Source of the DNA: Ruminococcus sp.
Lineage (GTDB): Bacteria > Bacillota > Clostridia > Oscillospirales > Ruminococcaceae
Reading direction: 5' to 3'
DNA: 22,420 nt
NCBI GenBank assembly: GCA_003488415.1
Contig: DNLQ01000046.1
Span: 3,602-26,021, forward strand
A model generated the notes under the pieces. The model ran no database searches. It saw nothing but the letters and a program-made list of their open reading frames with translations, and was not told the origin of the DNA. This document shows positions 15,278-22,420 of this stretch, piece after piece (the first letter of the stretch is position 1; each line of letters begins with the position of its first letter). The position numbers and the translations under genes are program-made.

Positions 15278-16138
15278 CTATCTCTGCCATATAGCAGTAG
15301 AACCGCATGGCAGCGTCATACCTGTTGACTTCACCGGAAGTCCTATCTCGTCAAAGGAGACCTGGCCTCCTCTGCTGTCAAACACTGTACCCAGTATGTA
15401 TCCCATTACTGATGGAGACAGTCCGGTAGTATAGCTGTTTATCAGAAAGAACAGCGGATCATCGGAAAGTACCCCTGAGCAGAGCTTTACAAGGTCATAG
15501 ACACAGTTCTCCAGCTTCCATACCTCTCCGCCTGGCCCTCTTCCGTAGCTGGGGGGATCCATGATAACGGCATCGTACTTCCTTCCACGGCGTATCTCAC
15601 GGGCAATGAACTTATCACAGTCATCCACTATCCAGCGTATAGGCTTGTCGGAAAGACCGGATGCTGCGGCATTGTCCCTTGCCCACTGGACCATTCCCTT
15701 GGATGCGTCAACATGGCACACCGAAGCTCCTGCGGCAGCACAGGCAAGGGTAGCTCCACCGGTATAGGCAAAGAGGTTGAGTACGTTTATCTCACGTCCT
15801 GCACTTCGTATCTTGTCTGCCATGAAGTCCCAGTTCACAGCCTGTTCAGGGAACAGTCCCGTGTGCTTGAAGCCTGTGGGACGGATGTTGAAAGTCAGCT
15901 CACCATAGCTGATGTTCCAGCTCGCAGGCAGCTTCTTCCTGAACTCCCACTGTCCTCCGCCCTGATTTGAGCGGTGATAGTGTCCGTCCGCACTGTTCCA
16001 CAGCTTGTCATTCTTCTCAGTCTTCCATATGATCTGAGGATCAGGGCGCACAAGGGATATTTCTCCCCACTTTTCCAGCTTCTCGCCGTCAGATGTATCT
16101 ATTATGGAATAATCCTTCCAGTTTACTGCTGTTCTCAA
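15278..16138 (-). CDS. Class I SAM-dependent methyltransferase, RlmI-like (probable rRNA methyltransferase)
   Basis: The 286-residue product has a mixed beta region first (about 1-100) and then a Rossmann methyltransferase domain. Motif I is VLNLFAYTGGATLA (119-132), an acidic residue follows at HVDAS, and the catalytic-type DPPSYGRG sits at 194-201. This combination is seen in the RlmI/RlmK family of 23S rRNA cytosine-C5 or guanine-N7 methyltransferases, but this protein lacks an obvious PUA domain and its target is unknown. The start is TTG at 16138, with GGAG 8 nt upstream; no nearby ATG or GTG is in frame. It starts 3 nt after the glmM-like stop codon. Confidence 0.87.
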   Translation of the reverse strand: MRTAVNWKDYSIIDTSDGEKLEKWGEISLVRPDPQIIWKTEKNDKLWNSADGHYHRSNQGGGQWEFRKKLPASWNISYGELTFNIRPTGFKHTGLFPEQAVNWDFMADKIRSAGREINVLNLFAYTGGATLACAAAGASVCHVDASKGMVQWARDNAAASGLSDKPIRWIVDDCDKFIAREIRRGRKYDAVIMDPPSYGRGPGGEVWKLENCVYDLVKLCSGVLSDDPLFFLINSYTTGLSPSVMGYILGTVFDSRGGQVSFDEIGLPVKSTGMTLPCGSTAIWQR

Positions 16139-16141
16139 TGC

Positions 16142-17515
16142 TTATTCTCCTGTCCATTCTCTCACTGTGCAGCGGTCCTTCACCATATCGGAGACCTCCA
16201 GGGCGAGAGTATTTATCCGGGTAAAATCCGGTCCTTCAACGTGTATCCTTATGACCGGCTCCCTGCCGACTTCACGGACGATGATCCTTCCGTCATCGCC
16301 AAGCTCGTTTTCTACTGCCTCGATAAAGGACATAAGTCTGCGGTCATTCTTCCAGACCTCATGATCCCTGTAGCTTATCGGCACGTTGATTATTACCTGC
16401 GGCATCTTCTCAATGATGCCGGTCAGCTCGCTGAGCCTCCTGCCGGACTGTGCCAGCACCTCCAGAAGCCGTACTCCGGTGAGCTGTCCGTCAGCAGAGG
16501 GTGCATCGTCGGGGAAAAGGATATGACCGTTCGAGTCGCCGCCGATGCTGTAGTTGTTCTCCACCAGCTTGCGGATCAGTCTTCTTTCGCCTGCACCGCA
16601 GCTCACGGTATCTATGCCTCTGCGCCTTGCAAAGCGGATAAGTCCCATATTGTTTCCGGAGGTGACAGGGAGGGTATTGTACCGGAGTATACCGCCGGTC
16701 TTGAAGTACTGTGCGATCAGGGCGATTATCTCGTCGCCGTCCACCAGTCTTCCCCTGTCATCAACTGCAAGGCAGCGCTCTCCTCCGCCGTCAAAGGCAA
16801 GTCCTACGCTGCACCTGTGCTCCAGCACGATATTCATAAGATGCTCTATGTGAGTACAGCCGCAGTCACGGTTGATATTCGTTCCGTCGGGACTGTTGCC
16901 GGTGAGCAGCACCTCTGCACCAAGTGCCGAGAATATCTTTCCGGCAGTAAACGATGCACTGCCGTTGGCGCAGTCGATAGCGACCTTCATGCCGCTGAAG
17001 TTTCCGCTGACAGAGACTGACCTGACATGGCGCACATAGTCCTCTACAGAACTGAGGTAACGGATCGTCTTTCCGTAATGTCCTCCGGATGCCGGGATAA
17101 GCTCCTCGGGATAGTCAAGGATAAGTCTCTCTATCTCCTCCTCGTCATCGAAGCTGAGACGGTTTCCTGTATCTCCGTACAGCTTTATACCGTTGTATTC
17201 TGCGGAACGGTGTGAAGCAGAGATCATTATTCCTCCCCTGGCACTGCGCTCCTTCACAAGATAGGCAAGTGCAGGAGAAGGTACTACTCCCACAAGCTCT
17301 GCATCAGCGCCTGAGGAACAGAGTCCGGCGCAGACAGCCGCTTCAAGGGCGTCGCCGGAGTTTCTTGCGTCCTTTCCAACAAGTATCTTGATTCGTTCAC
17401 CGCTTTGTCCGGCAAGTACTGCCGCAGCCGCTTTGCCTACCTCCATGGCAAGCTCGCAGCTCATTTCGCTTATGGCAAGTCCTCTTATGCCGTCCCTTCC
17501 GAATAATCTGCCCAT
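16142..17515 (-). CDS. Divergent phosphoglucosamine mutase homologue (GlmM-like)
   Basis: The 457-residue product has the four-domain layout and usual length of GlmM, which interconverts glucosamine-6-P and glucosamine-1-P for UDP-GlcNAc synthesis. LFGRDGIRG at the start and DGTNINRDCGCTH (210-222) place it in the GlmM lineage. The catalytic serine is kept (SASH, Ser101), but the usual NP after it is RS. The metal loop DGDADR is DGGGER (242-247), the sugar loop GEQSGH is GDSNGH (326-331), and the phosphate loop RxSGTEP is RxVGREP (414-420). It may have lost or changed activity. GGAG lies about 7 nt before the ATG. It is followed at 3 nt by the methyltransferase gene. Confidence 0.85.
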   Translation of the reverse strand: MGRLFGRDGIRGLAISEMSCELAMEVGKAAAAVLAGQSGERIKILVGKDARNSGDALEAAVCAGLCSSGADAELVGVVPSPALAYLVKERSARGGIMISASHRSAEYNGIKLYGDTGNRLSFDDEEEIERLILDYPEELIPASGGHYGKTIRYLSSVEDYVRHVRSVSVSGNFSGMKVAIDCANGSASFTAGKIFSALGAEVLLTGNSPDGTNINRDCGCTHIEHLMNIVLEHRCSVGLAFDGGGERCLAVDDRGRLVDGDEIIALIAQYFKTGGILRYNTLPVTSGNNMGLIRFARRRGIDTVSCGAGERRLIRKLVENNYSIGGDSNGHILFPDDAPSADGQLTGVRLLEVLAQSGRRLSELTGIIEKMPQVIINVPISYRDHEVWKNDRRLMSFIEAVENELGDDGRIIVREVGREPVIRIHVEGPDFTRINTLALEVSDMVKDRCTVREWTGE

Positions 17516-17552
17516 TTCCTGCTCCTTAACAAGTTTTGTATCAGCCGGCAGC

Positions 17553-18122
17553 TCAGGATCTCTCCCCTTTTCCGCCGGTCTTCACGCCCTTTACAGCATA
17601 AGCCGATATAGGTCGCTTCTTCCCTATGATGTCCTCAAGGGTGCGGCAGAGCTGCACCGTCGGACAGTTGTTGTATCTGTTATAGACCATTATCCCGTTG
17701 CTCTGTCTGTGACAGAATACAGTATGTATGGATGAAAGGAATCTCCTTCCCGTCCAGTAGGAGACTATGAACGCCGGACATTCTGTATCCGCCGGAGTCT
17801 TTATCCTCTCCCAGTCCGCCCCGAAATGCTCCAGAGCTTTCCCAAGGCGGTATACATTGCAGCCGAAAAAGCCTGCAAGCACTCTGTAGCGTTCAAGATA
17901 TACCGCTATCTCCCACAGAGGCTGCGGTATCCCGATATAGTTCAGGGCGTTGTACACGGAGATGACCTCGCAGCCGTTGAAGCTCATGTGACAAAGACCG
18001 TACCTCTGCTTTGAGACATCGCCCATCCCCTGACCGTTTATCATATCACCCACTACAGGCTTGGCTGCCTGTCCGATATTCCTGCTGTAGTTCCTTTTTC
18101 TCAGACCAAATATCTTTTTCAT
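17553..18122 (-). CDS. C39-like cysteine-peptidase-type protein, unknown function
   Basis: The 189-residue product has no signal peptide and should be cytosolic. The segment MSFNGCEVISVYNALNYIGIP looks like the active-site helix of papain-like C39 peptidases, with Cys51 as nucleophile. A later SIHTVFCHRQSNGIMVYNRY gives a candidate catalytic His133 and Asn148. A basic N terminus (MKKIFGLRKRN) and a basic tail are present. I chose the ATG at 18122, 7 nt after the ruvB stop codon; no clear ribosome binding site is seen, so translation may be coupled to ruvB. An upstream in-frame start at 18257 would lie within ruvB. The family call is tentative. Confidence 0.65.
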   Translation of the reverse strand: MKKIFGLRKRNYSRNIGQAAKPVVGDMINGQGMGDVSKQRYGLCHMSFNGCEVISVYNALNYIGIPQPLWEIAVYLERYRVLAGFFGCNVYRLGKALEHFGADWERIKTPADTECPAFIVSYWTGRRFLSSIHTVFCHRQSNGIMVYNRYNNCPTVQLCRTLEDIIGKKRPISAYAVKGVKTGGKGERS

Positions 18123-18129
18123 AGCTGTT

Positions 18130-19197
18130 TCAGTTGATGTCAGCAAAGCTGAGCTGTCCGTCATCCGGTGAGCCTGATTCAGGCGGTGTGAATCCAAGAT
18201 GCTCATAGGCAAGGCGTGTGGCACAGCGTCCTCTCGGAGTCCTTCCCAGGAATCCAAGCTGCATAAGAAACGGCTCGCAGACGTCCTCTATCGTGACCGC
18301 TTCCTCTCCTATGGCTGACGCAAGAGTCTCCAGTCCCACCGGGCCTCCGCCGTAGCCCCGTATTATCATTTCCAGCATTCTCCTGTCAAGGCTGTCCAGT
18401 CCCAGAGAGTCTATCTCCAGGCGGCTCAGTGCGATATTGGCTATCTGCCGGGTTATCTGACCGTTGCCCATTACATCTGCAAAGTCACGCACACGCTTCA
18501 GCAGTCTGTTTGCGATACGGGGCGTACCTCTTGCACGTCCGGCTATCTCTGCTGCACCGTCAGTCTCGCAGGGTATTCCGAGTATCATAGCGCTCCTGCG
18601 GACAATATCCGTAAGCTGCTCCGTGGTATACAGCTCCAGACGCTGGATCACTCCGAAGCGGTCACGGAGAGGAGCTGAGAGCTGACCGGCTCTTGTGGTA
18701 GCTCCGATGAGCGTGAAGGGGCGCAGCTCCATGCGTATGGAGCGTGCGGCAGGTCCCTTGCCTATTATTATGTCTATAACTCTGTCCTCCAGCGCCGGAT
18801 AGAGTATCTCCTCCACGGCACGGGAAAGGCGGTGTATCTCGTCGATAAAAAGCACATCGTTGTCAGAGAGACTGGTAAGCAGTGACACAAGGTCGCCCGG
18901 CTTCTCTATGGCAGGACCTGTGGTCACACGAAGATTCACTCCCAGCTCGTGAGCTATGATGCCTGAGAGCGTGGTCTTGCCCAGTCCGGGAGGTCCGTAC
19001 AGAAGTACGTGATCCAGCGGCTCTCCTCTGCGCTTTGCAGCTTCTATATAAACCGCCAGGTTCTCCTTTACCTTCTCCTGTCCGATGTATTCATGCAGTG
19101 TCTGAGGGCGGAGCGTAAGCTCAATATCACCGTCCTCTGCTGTATTCTCCGGGGAGATCACCCTCGGAGCAAATTCCATTTCATCTGATTCTATCAA
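18130..19197 (-). CDS. ruvB: Holliday junction branch migration ATPase RuvB
   Basis: The 355-residue AAA+ protein is the motor that drives Holliday junction branch migration with RuvA. RPQTLHEYIGQ is the conserved start, Walker A GPPGLGKT is at 68-75, Walker B FIDE at 117-120, and GATTRAG is the sensor 1 region. The arginine-rich TPRIANRLLKRVRDFA and the winged-helix end with LGFLGRTPRGR are family hallmarks. The start is TTG at 19197, with GGAGG (19205-19209) 7 nt upstream; the first in-frame ATG lies six codons further and 25 nt from the site. It follows the SseB-like gene after 27 nt. Confidence 0.97.
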   Translation of the reverse strand: MIESDEMEFAPRVISPENTAEDGDIELTLRPQTLHEYIGQEKVKENLAVYIEAAKRRGEPLDHVLLYGPPGLGKTTLSGIIAHELGVNLRVTTGPAIEKPGDLVSLLTSLSDNDVLFIDEIHRLSRAVEEILYPALEDRVIDIIIGKGPAARSIRMELRPFTLIGATTRAGQLSAPLRDRFGVIQRLELYTTEQLTDIVRRSAMILGIPCETDGAAEIAGRARGTPRIANRLLKRVRDFADVMGNGQITRQIANIALSRLEIDSLGLDSLDRRMLEMIIRGYGGGPVGLETLASAIGEEAVTIEDVCEPFLMQLGFLGRTPRGRCATRLAYEHLGFTPPESGSPDDGQLSFADIN

Positions 19198-19224
19198 GTC
19201 ATGACCTCCCTCAGAGCTGTGTCA

Positions 19225-19977
19225 TCATCTTTCAAAATATCTCTTTTTCCTTACATAAAAGGGATCTGTAGCTTCCGCAGCCCTCTTTCCGATCTCCTGT
19301 TCATAGCTTATGAATGCCAGTGACTCGTTCGCCTTGACATACTTGGAAAGATACTTGGACAGCGGTACAAACAGCTTTCTTGTGCTTCCGAGCATATCGA
19401 GCACCATCAGGAGCTGCGGCTTCTCGCATCCCCTTACCATTTCCAGTATGAACGCTCTGTCCACATTGGGCTGCTTTGAAAGGAACTTTGACGCAGCCTT
19501 GGTGATGTGTCCCATGGAACGCTCACAGGGGCGGTACTGTATAGTCTCGGCTTCATTGTAGGAGATCGCCTTTATCTTCAGGTTCCTTGCGATCATCAGG
19601 ATGCTCTTTATCTCCTGCGACGAGAACTCCTTGCCGTAGGAGTTGGGGTTGAGTACTGCCGGAACTGACTGTATCAGGTCAAACAGTCTCAGACAGTTCA
19701 TCTTATAGGATTCCACATAGCGCTTTGCGAACTGCTGAAGCGCTCTGTAGCTGGTGAAGAAAGGTATGAACACCTCCCCGTGGGGATTCTGGATGGTGAC
19801 AAGCTCAAGCTGGATGCCGCCTTCCGAGCGGTCCCGCTCCTGCTTGACGGGATTCTTGCAGATCACATACACGTCGCTCTTTATGAGACTCTGCAGGAAC
19901 GGGGAACGCATTGCAGGATCTTTGATAGCTGCCTTCAGCAGTTCGTCAAGATTCATATTATGGACGTTCTGGTTCAT
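19225..19977 (-). CDS. SseB-family protein
   Basis: The 250-residue product resembles SseB, named for enhanced serine sensitivity in E. coli, whose role is unclear. The N-terminal part (LDELLKAAIKDPAMRSPFLQSLIKSDVYVI ... HGEVFIPFFTSYRALQQFA, about 9-85) is the SseB N-terminal domain. The second half (about 130-245) is like the SseB C-terminal domain. There is no membrane helix or signal. AAGGA is about 10 nt before the ATG. The gene separates ruvA and ruvB, which are adjacent in most bacteria; it lies 84 nt downstream of ruvA. Confidence 0.85.
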   Translation of the reverse strand: MNQNVHNMNLDELLKAAIKDPAMRSPFLQSLIKSDVYVICKNPVKQERDRSEGGIQLELVTIQNPHGEVFIPFFTSYRALQQFAKRYVESYKMNCLRLFDLIQSVPAVLNPNSYGKEFSSQEIKSILMIARNLKIKAISYNEAETIQYRPCERSMGHITKAASKFLSKQPNVDRAFILEMVRGCEKPQLLMVLDMLGSTRKLFVPLSKYLSKYVKANESLAFISYEQEIGKRAAEATDPFYVRKKRYFER

Positions 19978-20061
19978 ATTCTGATATTCCTTTCATGTGA
20001 TATTTATCCACTGATGCCGGCTGCAATGCAGTCAGCCAGAATACTAAGCAATGCCGGCAGG

Positions 20062-20670
20062 TCACTTGCCTGCCATAAGTCTCAGCGCTTCACGGATAAG
20101 ATCCTGCGTCGGCAGAGACGGATCGAGCTTCGCAAGATACGGTGCTGCCTCGCCCTGGGTGTACCCCAGCACCATAAGCGCCTCCAGTGCTTCGGATACG
20201 GAATCCGTTGGTACTGCCGCAGCTCCTGCGGCAAAGGATACCTGCGATGTCTGGGAAGAAGAAAAGTCTGCTCCCACTTTGTCCTTCAGTTCAAGGACTA
20301 TACGCTGTGCAGTCTTTGCACCGATGCCCTTTACACGGGTAAAGGACTTGCTGTCTCCTGCTGCGACAAAAAACGCAAAACGCTCCGGAGTCATGTCGGA
20401 GAGTATTGATATTGCCGCTTTCGGACCTACTCCGGAAACGGAGATCAGAAGCCGGAAGCAGCTCAGCTCCTGCTGGCTTGAAAATCCGTAAAGCTCAACA
20501 GCGTCCTCCCTGACGCTGAGGTGGGTATATACCGTGACCTCTCTGCCCGTTTCGCCAAGCTCTGTCATAGTATTGAAGGAGGTCCTGCAGCCGTAGCCTA
20601 CGCCTCCGCACTCCACTACGACCATCCCCGGTTCACGGTGTACAAGAGTACCCCTGAGACTGTATATCAT
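20062..20670 (-). CDS. ruvA: Holliday junction binding protein RuvA
   Basis: The 202-residue product has the three RuvA domains. The OB-fold start (MIYSLRGTL ... VECGGVGYGC ... YTHLSVREDAVELYGF) is followed by two helix-hairpin-helix motifs (LLISVSGVGPKAAISILS and VKGIGAKTAQRIVLEL). A Ser/Ala-rich linker (about 133-155) leads to domain III (EALEALMVLGYTQGEA), which binds RuvB. RuvA tetramers hold the four-way junction open. AAAAGGA lies about 11 nt before the ATG. ruvC lies 25 nt upstream. Confidence 0.97.
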   Translation of the reverse strand: MIYSLRGTLVHREPGMVVVECGGVGYGCRTSFNTMTELGETGREVTVYTHLSVREDAVELYGFSSQQELSCFRLLISVSGVGPKAAISILSDMTPERFAFFVAAGDSKSFTRVKGIGAKTAQRIVLELKDKVGADFSSSQTSQVSFAAGAAAVPTDSVSEALEALMVLGYTQGEAAPYLAKLDPSLPTQDLIREALRLMAGK

Positions 20671-20695
20671 ATCCTATCATTCCTTTTCAATCGAC

Positions 20696-21184
20696 TCACA
20701 GGTCGAACCTTACAGTATGACCGTGGCAGATAGCTATTGCAAGGGCATCGGCTGCGTCATCGGGACGAGGTATCTGCGCCAGTCCCAGTATCTGCCGTGT
20801 CATTTCCATGATCTGCGGCTTTTCAGCCTTGCCGTAGCCTGTAACAGAGACCTTCACCTGAAGCGGCGTATACTCCGCTATGGGTATTCCCCTTGAAGCT
20901 GCCGACAGCACGGTGACTCCCCTTGCCTGTGCCACATCTATTCCGGTCTTCTGGTTATTTGTGAAGTACAGCTTCTCTATTGCCATGCAGTCCGGATCAT
21001 ATGTACGGAACAGCTCTTCAAGATCCCGGTGTATTGTAAGCAGCCTGAGGTCAAAGGGAGTGTGTGCCTCGGTAGTGACTGCTCCGTACCGTACCGGAGT
21101 GAACCTCACCCCGTCATAATCCAGCACTCCGAAGCCAACTATGGCATATCCGGGATCTATCCCAAGTATCCTTATCTTCTTCAA
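20696..21184 (-). CDS. ruvC: Holliday junction resolvase RuvC
   Basis: The 162-residue product is the endonuclease that cuts Holliday junctions. The acidic catalytic residues are all visible: Asp10 in GIDPG, Glu70 in AIEKLYF, and the Asp pair in DDAADALAIA (143 and 146). I chose TTG at 21184 (LKKIRILGIDPG) because AGGGGG (21192-21197) lies 7 nt upstream and the length is normal. A GTG at 21235 would add 17 residues, Arg- and Ser-rich, that have no counterpart in the family. It is the first gene of the long minus-strand run. Confidence 0.93.
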   Translation of the reverse strand: MKKIRILGIDPGYAIVGFGVLDYDGVRFTPVRYGAVTTEAHTPFDLRLLTIHRDLEELFRTYDPDCMAIEKLYFTNNQKTGIDVAQARGVTVLSAASRGIPIAEYTPLQVKVSVTGYGKAEKPQIMEMTRQILGLAQIPRPDDAADALAIAICHGHTVRFDL

Positions 21185-21258
21185 TCTGCTGCCCCCTGAC
21201 CGCCAGGATCTGAGCCTCCCTCTGTATGAAGGCACACCTATTCATCATATACTTTATT

Positions 21259-21288
21259 ATTATAACACACTCCACTCAGCCTTTGCAA
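21259..21288 (-). promoter_or_regulatory. Sigma-A type promoter of ruvC and the minus-strand run
   Basis: On the minus strand TTGCAA (plus 21283-21288) is followed after 18 nt by TATAAT (plus 21259-21264), preceded by TGT, giving an extended -10. It would give a leader of roughly 70 nt before the ruvC TTG. It is back-to-back with the pheA promoter. Confidence 0.68.
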
Positions 21289-21307
21289 TATATTTATCAC
21301 ATTTTTA

Positions 21308-21336
21308 TTGATTTTTACAAAATAATCTGCTATAAT
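21308..21336 (+). promoter_or_regulatory. pheA: Sigma-A type promoter of pheA
   Basis: TTGATT (21308-21313), exactly 17 nt, then TATAAT (21331-21336) with TGC just before it (extended -10). The ATG of pheA is 57 nt downstream of the -10 box. No leader peptide or attenuator was recognised in this short leader. Confidence 0.8.
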
Positions 21337-21392
21337 GTATGTTGGAAAAGTAAAAGCCTTTTTAGAATGATAAGAACTCCGGAGGTATAATA

Positions 21393-22420
21393 ATGGATCT
21401 GCAGGAACTGCGAAACGAGATCGACACCATAGACGAGAAGCTGCTGAAGCTGTTCTTGGAAAGAATGGCTCTTTGCAGGAGCGTTGCTGACTACAAGAAG
21501 GAACATGGTATGCCCGTTTTCCAGGGAGGACGTGAGCAGCAGGTTATTGACAGAATAAAGGCTATGACAGGCGACAAGGAACTTGAAAACGGTACTGCAG
21601 CTCTTTTTGCCAACATTATGGATATCAGCAAGATATTGCAGAATCGCAAGCTGAGAACCGGTGAACCCCCTCACAGCTTCACCGTTCCGAATCTTGAAGG
21701 CGCACAGAATATCGGCTGTCAGGGTATGCCGGGAGCTAATTCCGAAGCTGCCGCAAGACTGATCTTCGGCAACAGGGATTTCACCTTCTATCCCACCTTT
21801 GAAGATGTATTCAGGGCGGTGCAGTCCGGTGAGCTGGATTACGGAGTGCTGCCTGTGTGCAACTCGACTGCCGGATCTGTGAACGGTACCTATGACCTTC
21901 TTGTAAAATACAGTGTGTACACAGTGCGTGAGGTCTCAGTGGAGATAAACCATTGCCTCGCCGCTAAACCCGGTACCAGACTCAGCGACATCAAGACCGT
22001 ATACTCGCACCCCCAGGCTATAGCTCAGTGCTACGAATTCCTGACATCACACTCCCTGCAGACTGCCGACCATACGAATACTGCGGCTGCGGCGGCTATG
22101 GTTGCGGAGAGCAGCAGGGACGACATCGCTGCCATATGCTCTGTGGACTGCGCTGAAAGACTCGGCATGGAGATACTTGCAAGAGATATTGCAGATGTGG
22201 CTGTGAACCGCACACGATTCATCTGCATCTCCCGTGAGCTCCAGGCTGCTGCAGATGCAGACAGTATCTCAGTTATGCTGAAGATACCACACACCGAAGG
22301 AAGCCTTTATCGCCTGCTCACAAAGTTCACGGTAAACGGAATGAACCTTCTGCGTATTGAGAGCCGCCCTATAAAGGACGGCAGCTTCGATGTCATGTTC
22401 TACCTCGATTTCAGCGGCAG
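21393..22420 (+). CDS. pheA: Chorismate mutase/prephenate dehydratase (P-protein), 5' part
   Basis: The open frame runs from ATG 21393 (GGAGG at 21381-21385, 7 nt upstream) to the window edge, giving 342 residues without a stop. Residues about 1-90 are an AroQ chorismate mutase (Arg7, Arg24, Lys35, Arg47, Glu48), residues about 105-285 a prephenate dehydratase with GMPGANSEAA, NRTRF (Thr274) and EINHCL, and from about 292 an ACT domain with GSLYRLL and RIESRP that usually binds phenylalanine for feedback. So it makes phenylpyruvate for phenylalanine synthesis. In the PIENS motif of the dehydratase the Glu is Cys (LPVCNS, Cys156). The position equal to the E. coli mutase Asp48 is Gln44. Confidence 0.93.
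   Translation, partial: MDLQELRNEIDTIDEKLLKLFLERMALCRSVADYKKEHGMPVFQGGREQQVIDRIKAMTGDKELENGTAALFANIMDISKILQNRKLRTGEPPHSFTVPNLEGAQNIGCQGMPGANSEAAARLIFGNRDFTFYPTFEDVFRAVQSGELDYGVLPVCNSTAGSVNGTYDLLVKYSVYTVREVSVEINHCLAAKPGTRLSDIKTVYSHPQAIAQCYEFLTSHSLQTADHTNTAAAAAMVAESSRDDIAAICSVDCAERLGMEILARDIADVAVNRTRFICISRELQAAADADSISVMLKIPHTEGSLYRLLTKFTVNGMNLLRIESRPIKDGSFDVMFYLDFSG

Noticed and set aside
15974..17020. 348-codon plus-strand open frame opposite the glmM-like gene
   Set aside because: It has no ribosome binding site and no recognisable domain, and it lies fully antisense to a gene with clear family motifs; it is best explained as a shadow of that gene's codon bias.
17516..18257. Longer form of the C39-like gene starting at 18257
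   Set aside because: The extra 45 residues lie inside ruvB in another frame, and the region shows no family similarity.
19978..20061. Terminator or riboswitch between ruvA and the SseB-like gene
   Set aside because: Only a weak 5-bp GGCTG/CAGCC stem is seen and no T tract follows.

Overview
The window looks like chromosomal DNA of a Gram-positive anaerobe of the Ruminococcus/Oscillospirales type. The clues are two dipicolinate synthase genes of endospore formers, strong GGAGG ribosome binding sites with frequent TTG starts, an energy-coupling factor (ECF) transporter module next to truA, a ClpE-like ATPase with an N-terminal zinc finger, and a lipoprotein whose outer domain resembles a ruminococcal cohesin. 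I cannot name the species. No tRNA, rRNA, CRISPR array, insertion sequence or phage gene was seen. It reads as core chromosome with some lineage-specific pieces.

Layout. 1-872 (+) is the 3' end of an acyl/acetyl-CoA synthetase, closed by a strong terminator. 994-1770 (-) is a lipoprotein gene with its own terminator and a good sigma-A promoter at 1889-1917. The gap 1771-2107 holds that promoter, a 21-bp tandem repeat and a forward promoter. 2108-3551 (+) is dpaA-dpaB, dipicolinate synthase. A bidirectional hairpin at 3555-3578 separates it from a convergent run.

From 21184 down to 3584, seventeen genes lie head to tail on the minus strand: ruvC, ruvA, an SseB-like gene, ruvB, a C39-like cysteine-peptidase homologue, a divergent glmM, an rRNA methyltransferase-like gene, a DUF6440-like gene, ecfA1, ecfA2, ecfT, yfhO-like, truA, a DUF5711-like membrane-anchored protein, a CvpA-like membrane protein, a clpE-like gene and the cohesin-like lipoprotein. 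Spacing is mostly short or overlapping. Only a 183-nt gap (7561-7743) and an 82-nt hairpin-containing leader (6585-6666) suggest internal transcription units. A divergent promoter pair at 21259-21336 starts this run on one side and, on the other, pheA (chorismate mutase/prephenate dehydratase), which runs off the right edge.

How the genes work together. RuvABC resolve Holliday junctions. EcfA1/A2/T form the shared energising module for vitamin and micronutrient uptake; no substrate-binding S component lies here. GlmM-type and YfhO-type proteins suggest cell-envelope sugar metabolism. DpaAB make dipicolinate for spore cores. The points most worth checking are the GlmM homologue with altered residues in all four active-site loops, the 152-nt out-of-frame overlap between the yfhO-like acidic tail and truA, the lipid-anchored cohesin-like domain translationally linked to a Clp ATPase, and the Glu-to-Cys change in the PIENS motif of PheA.
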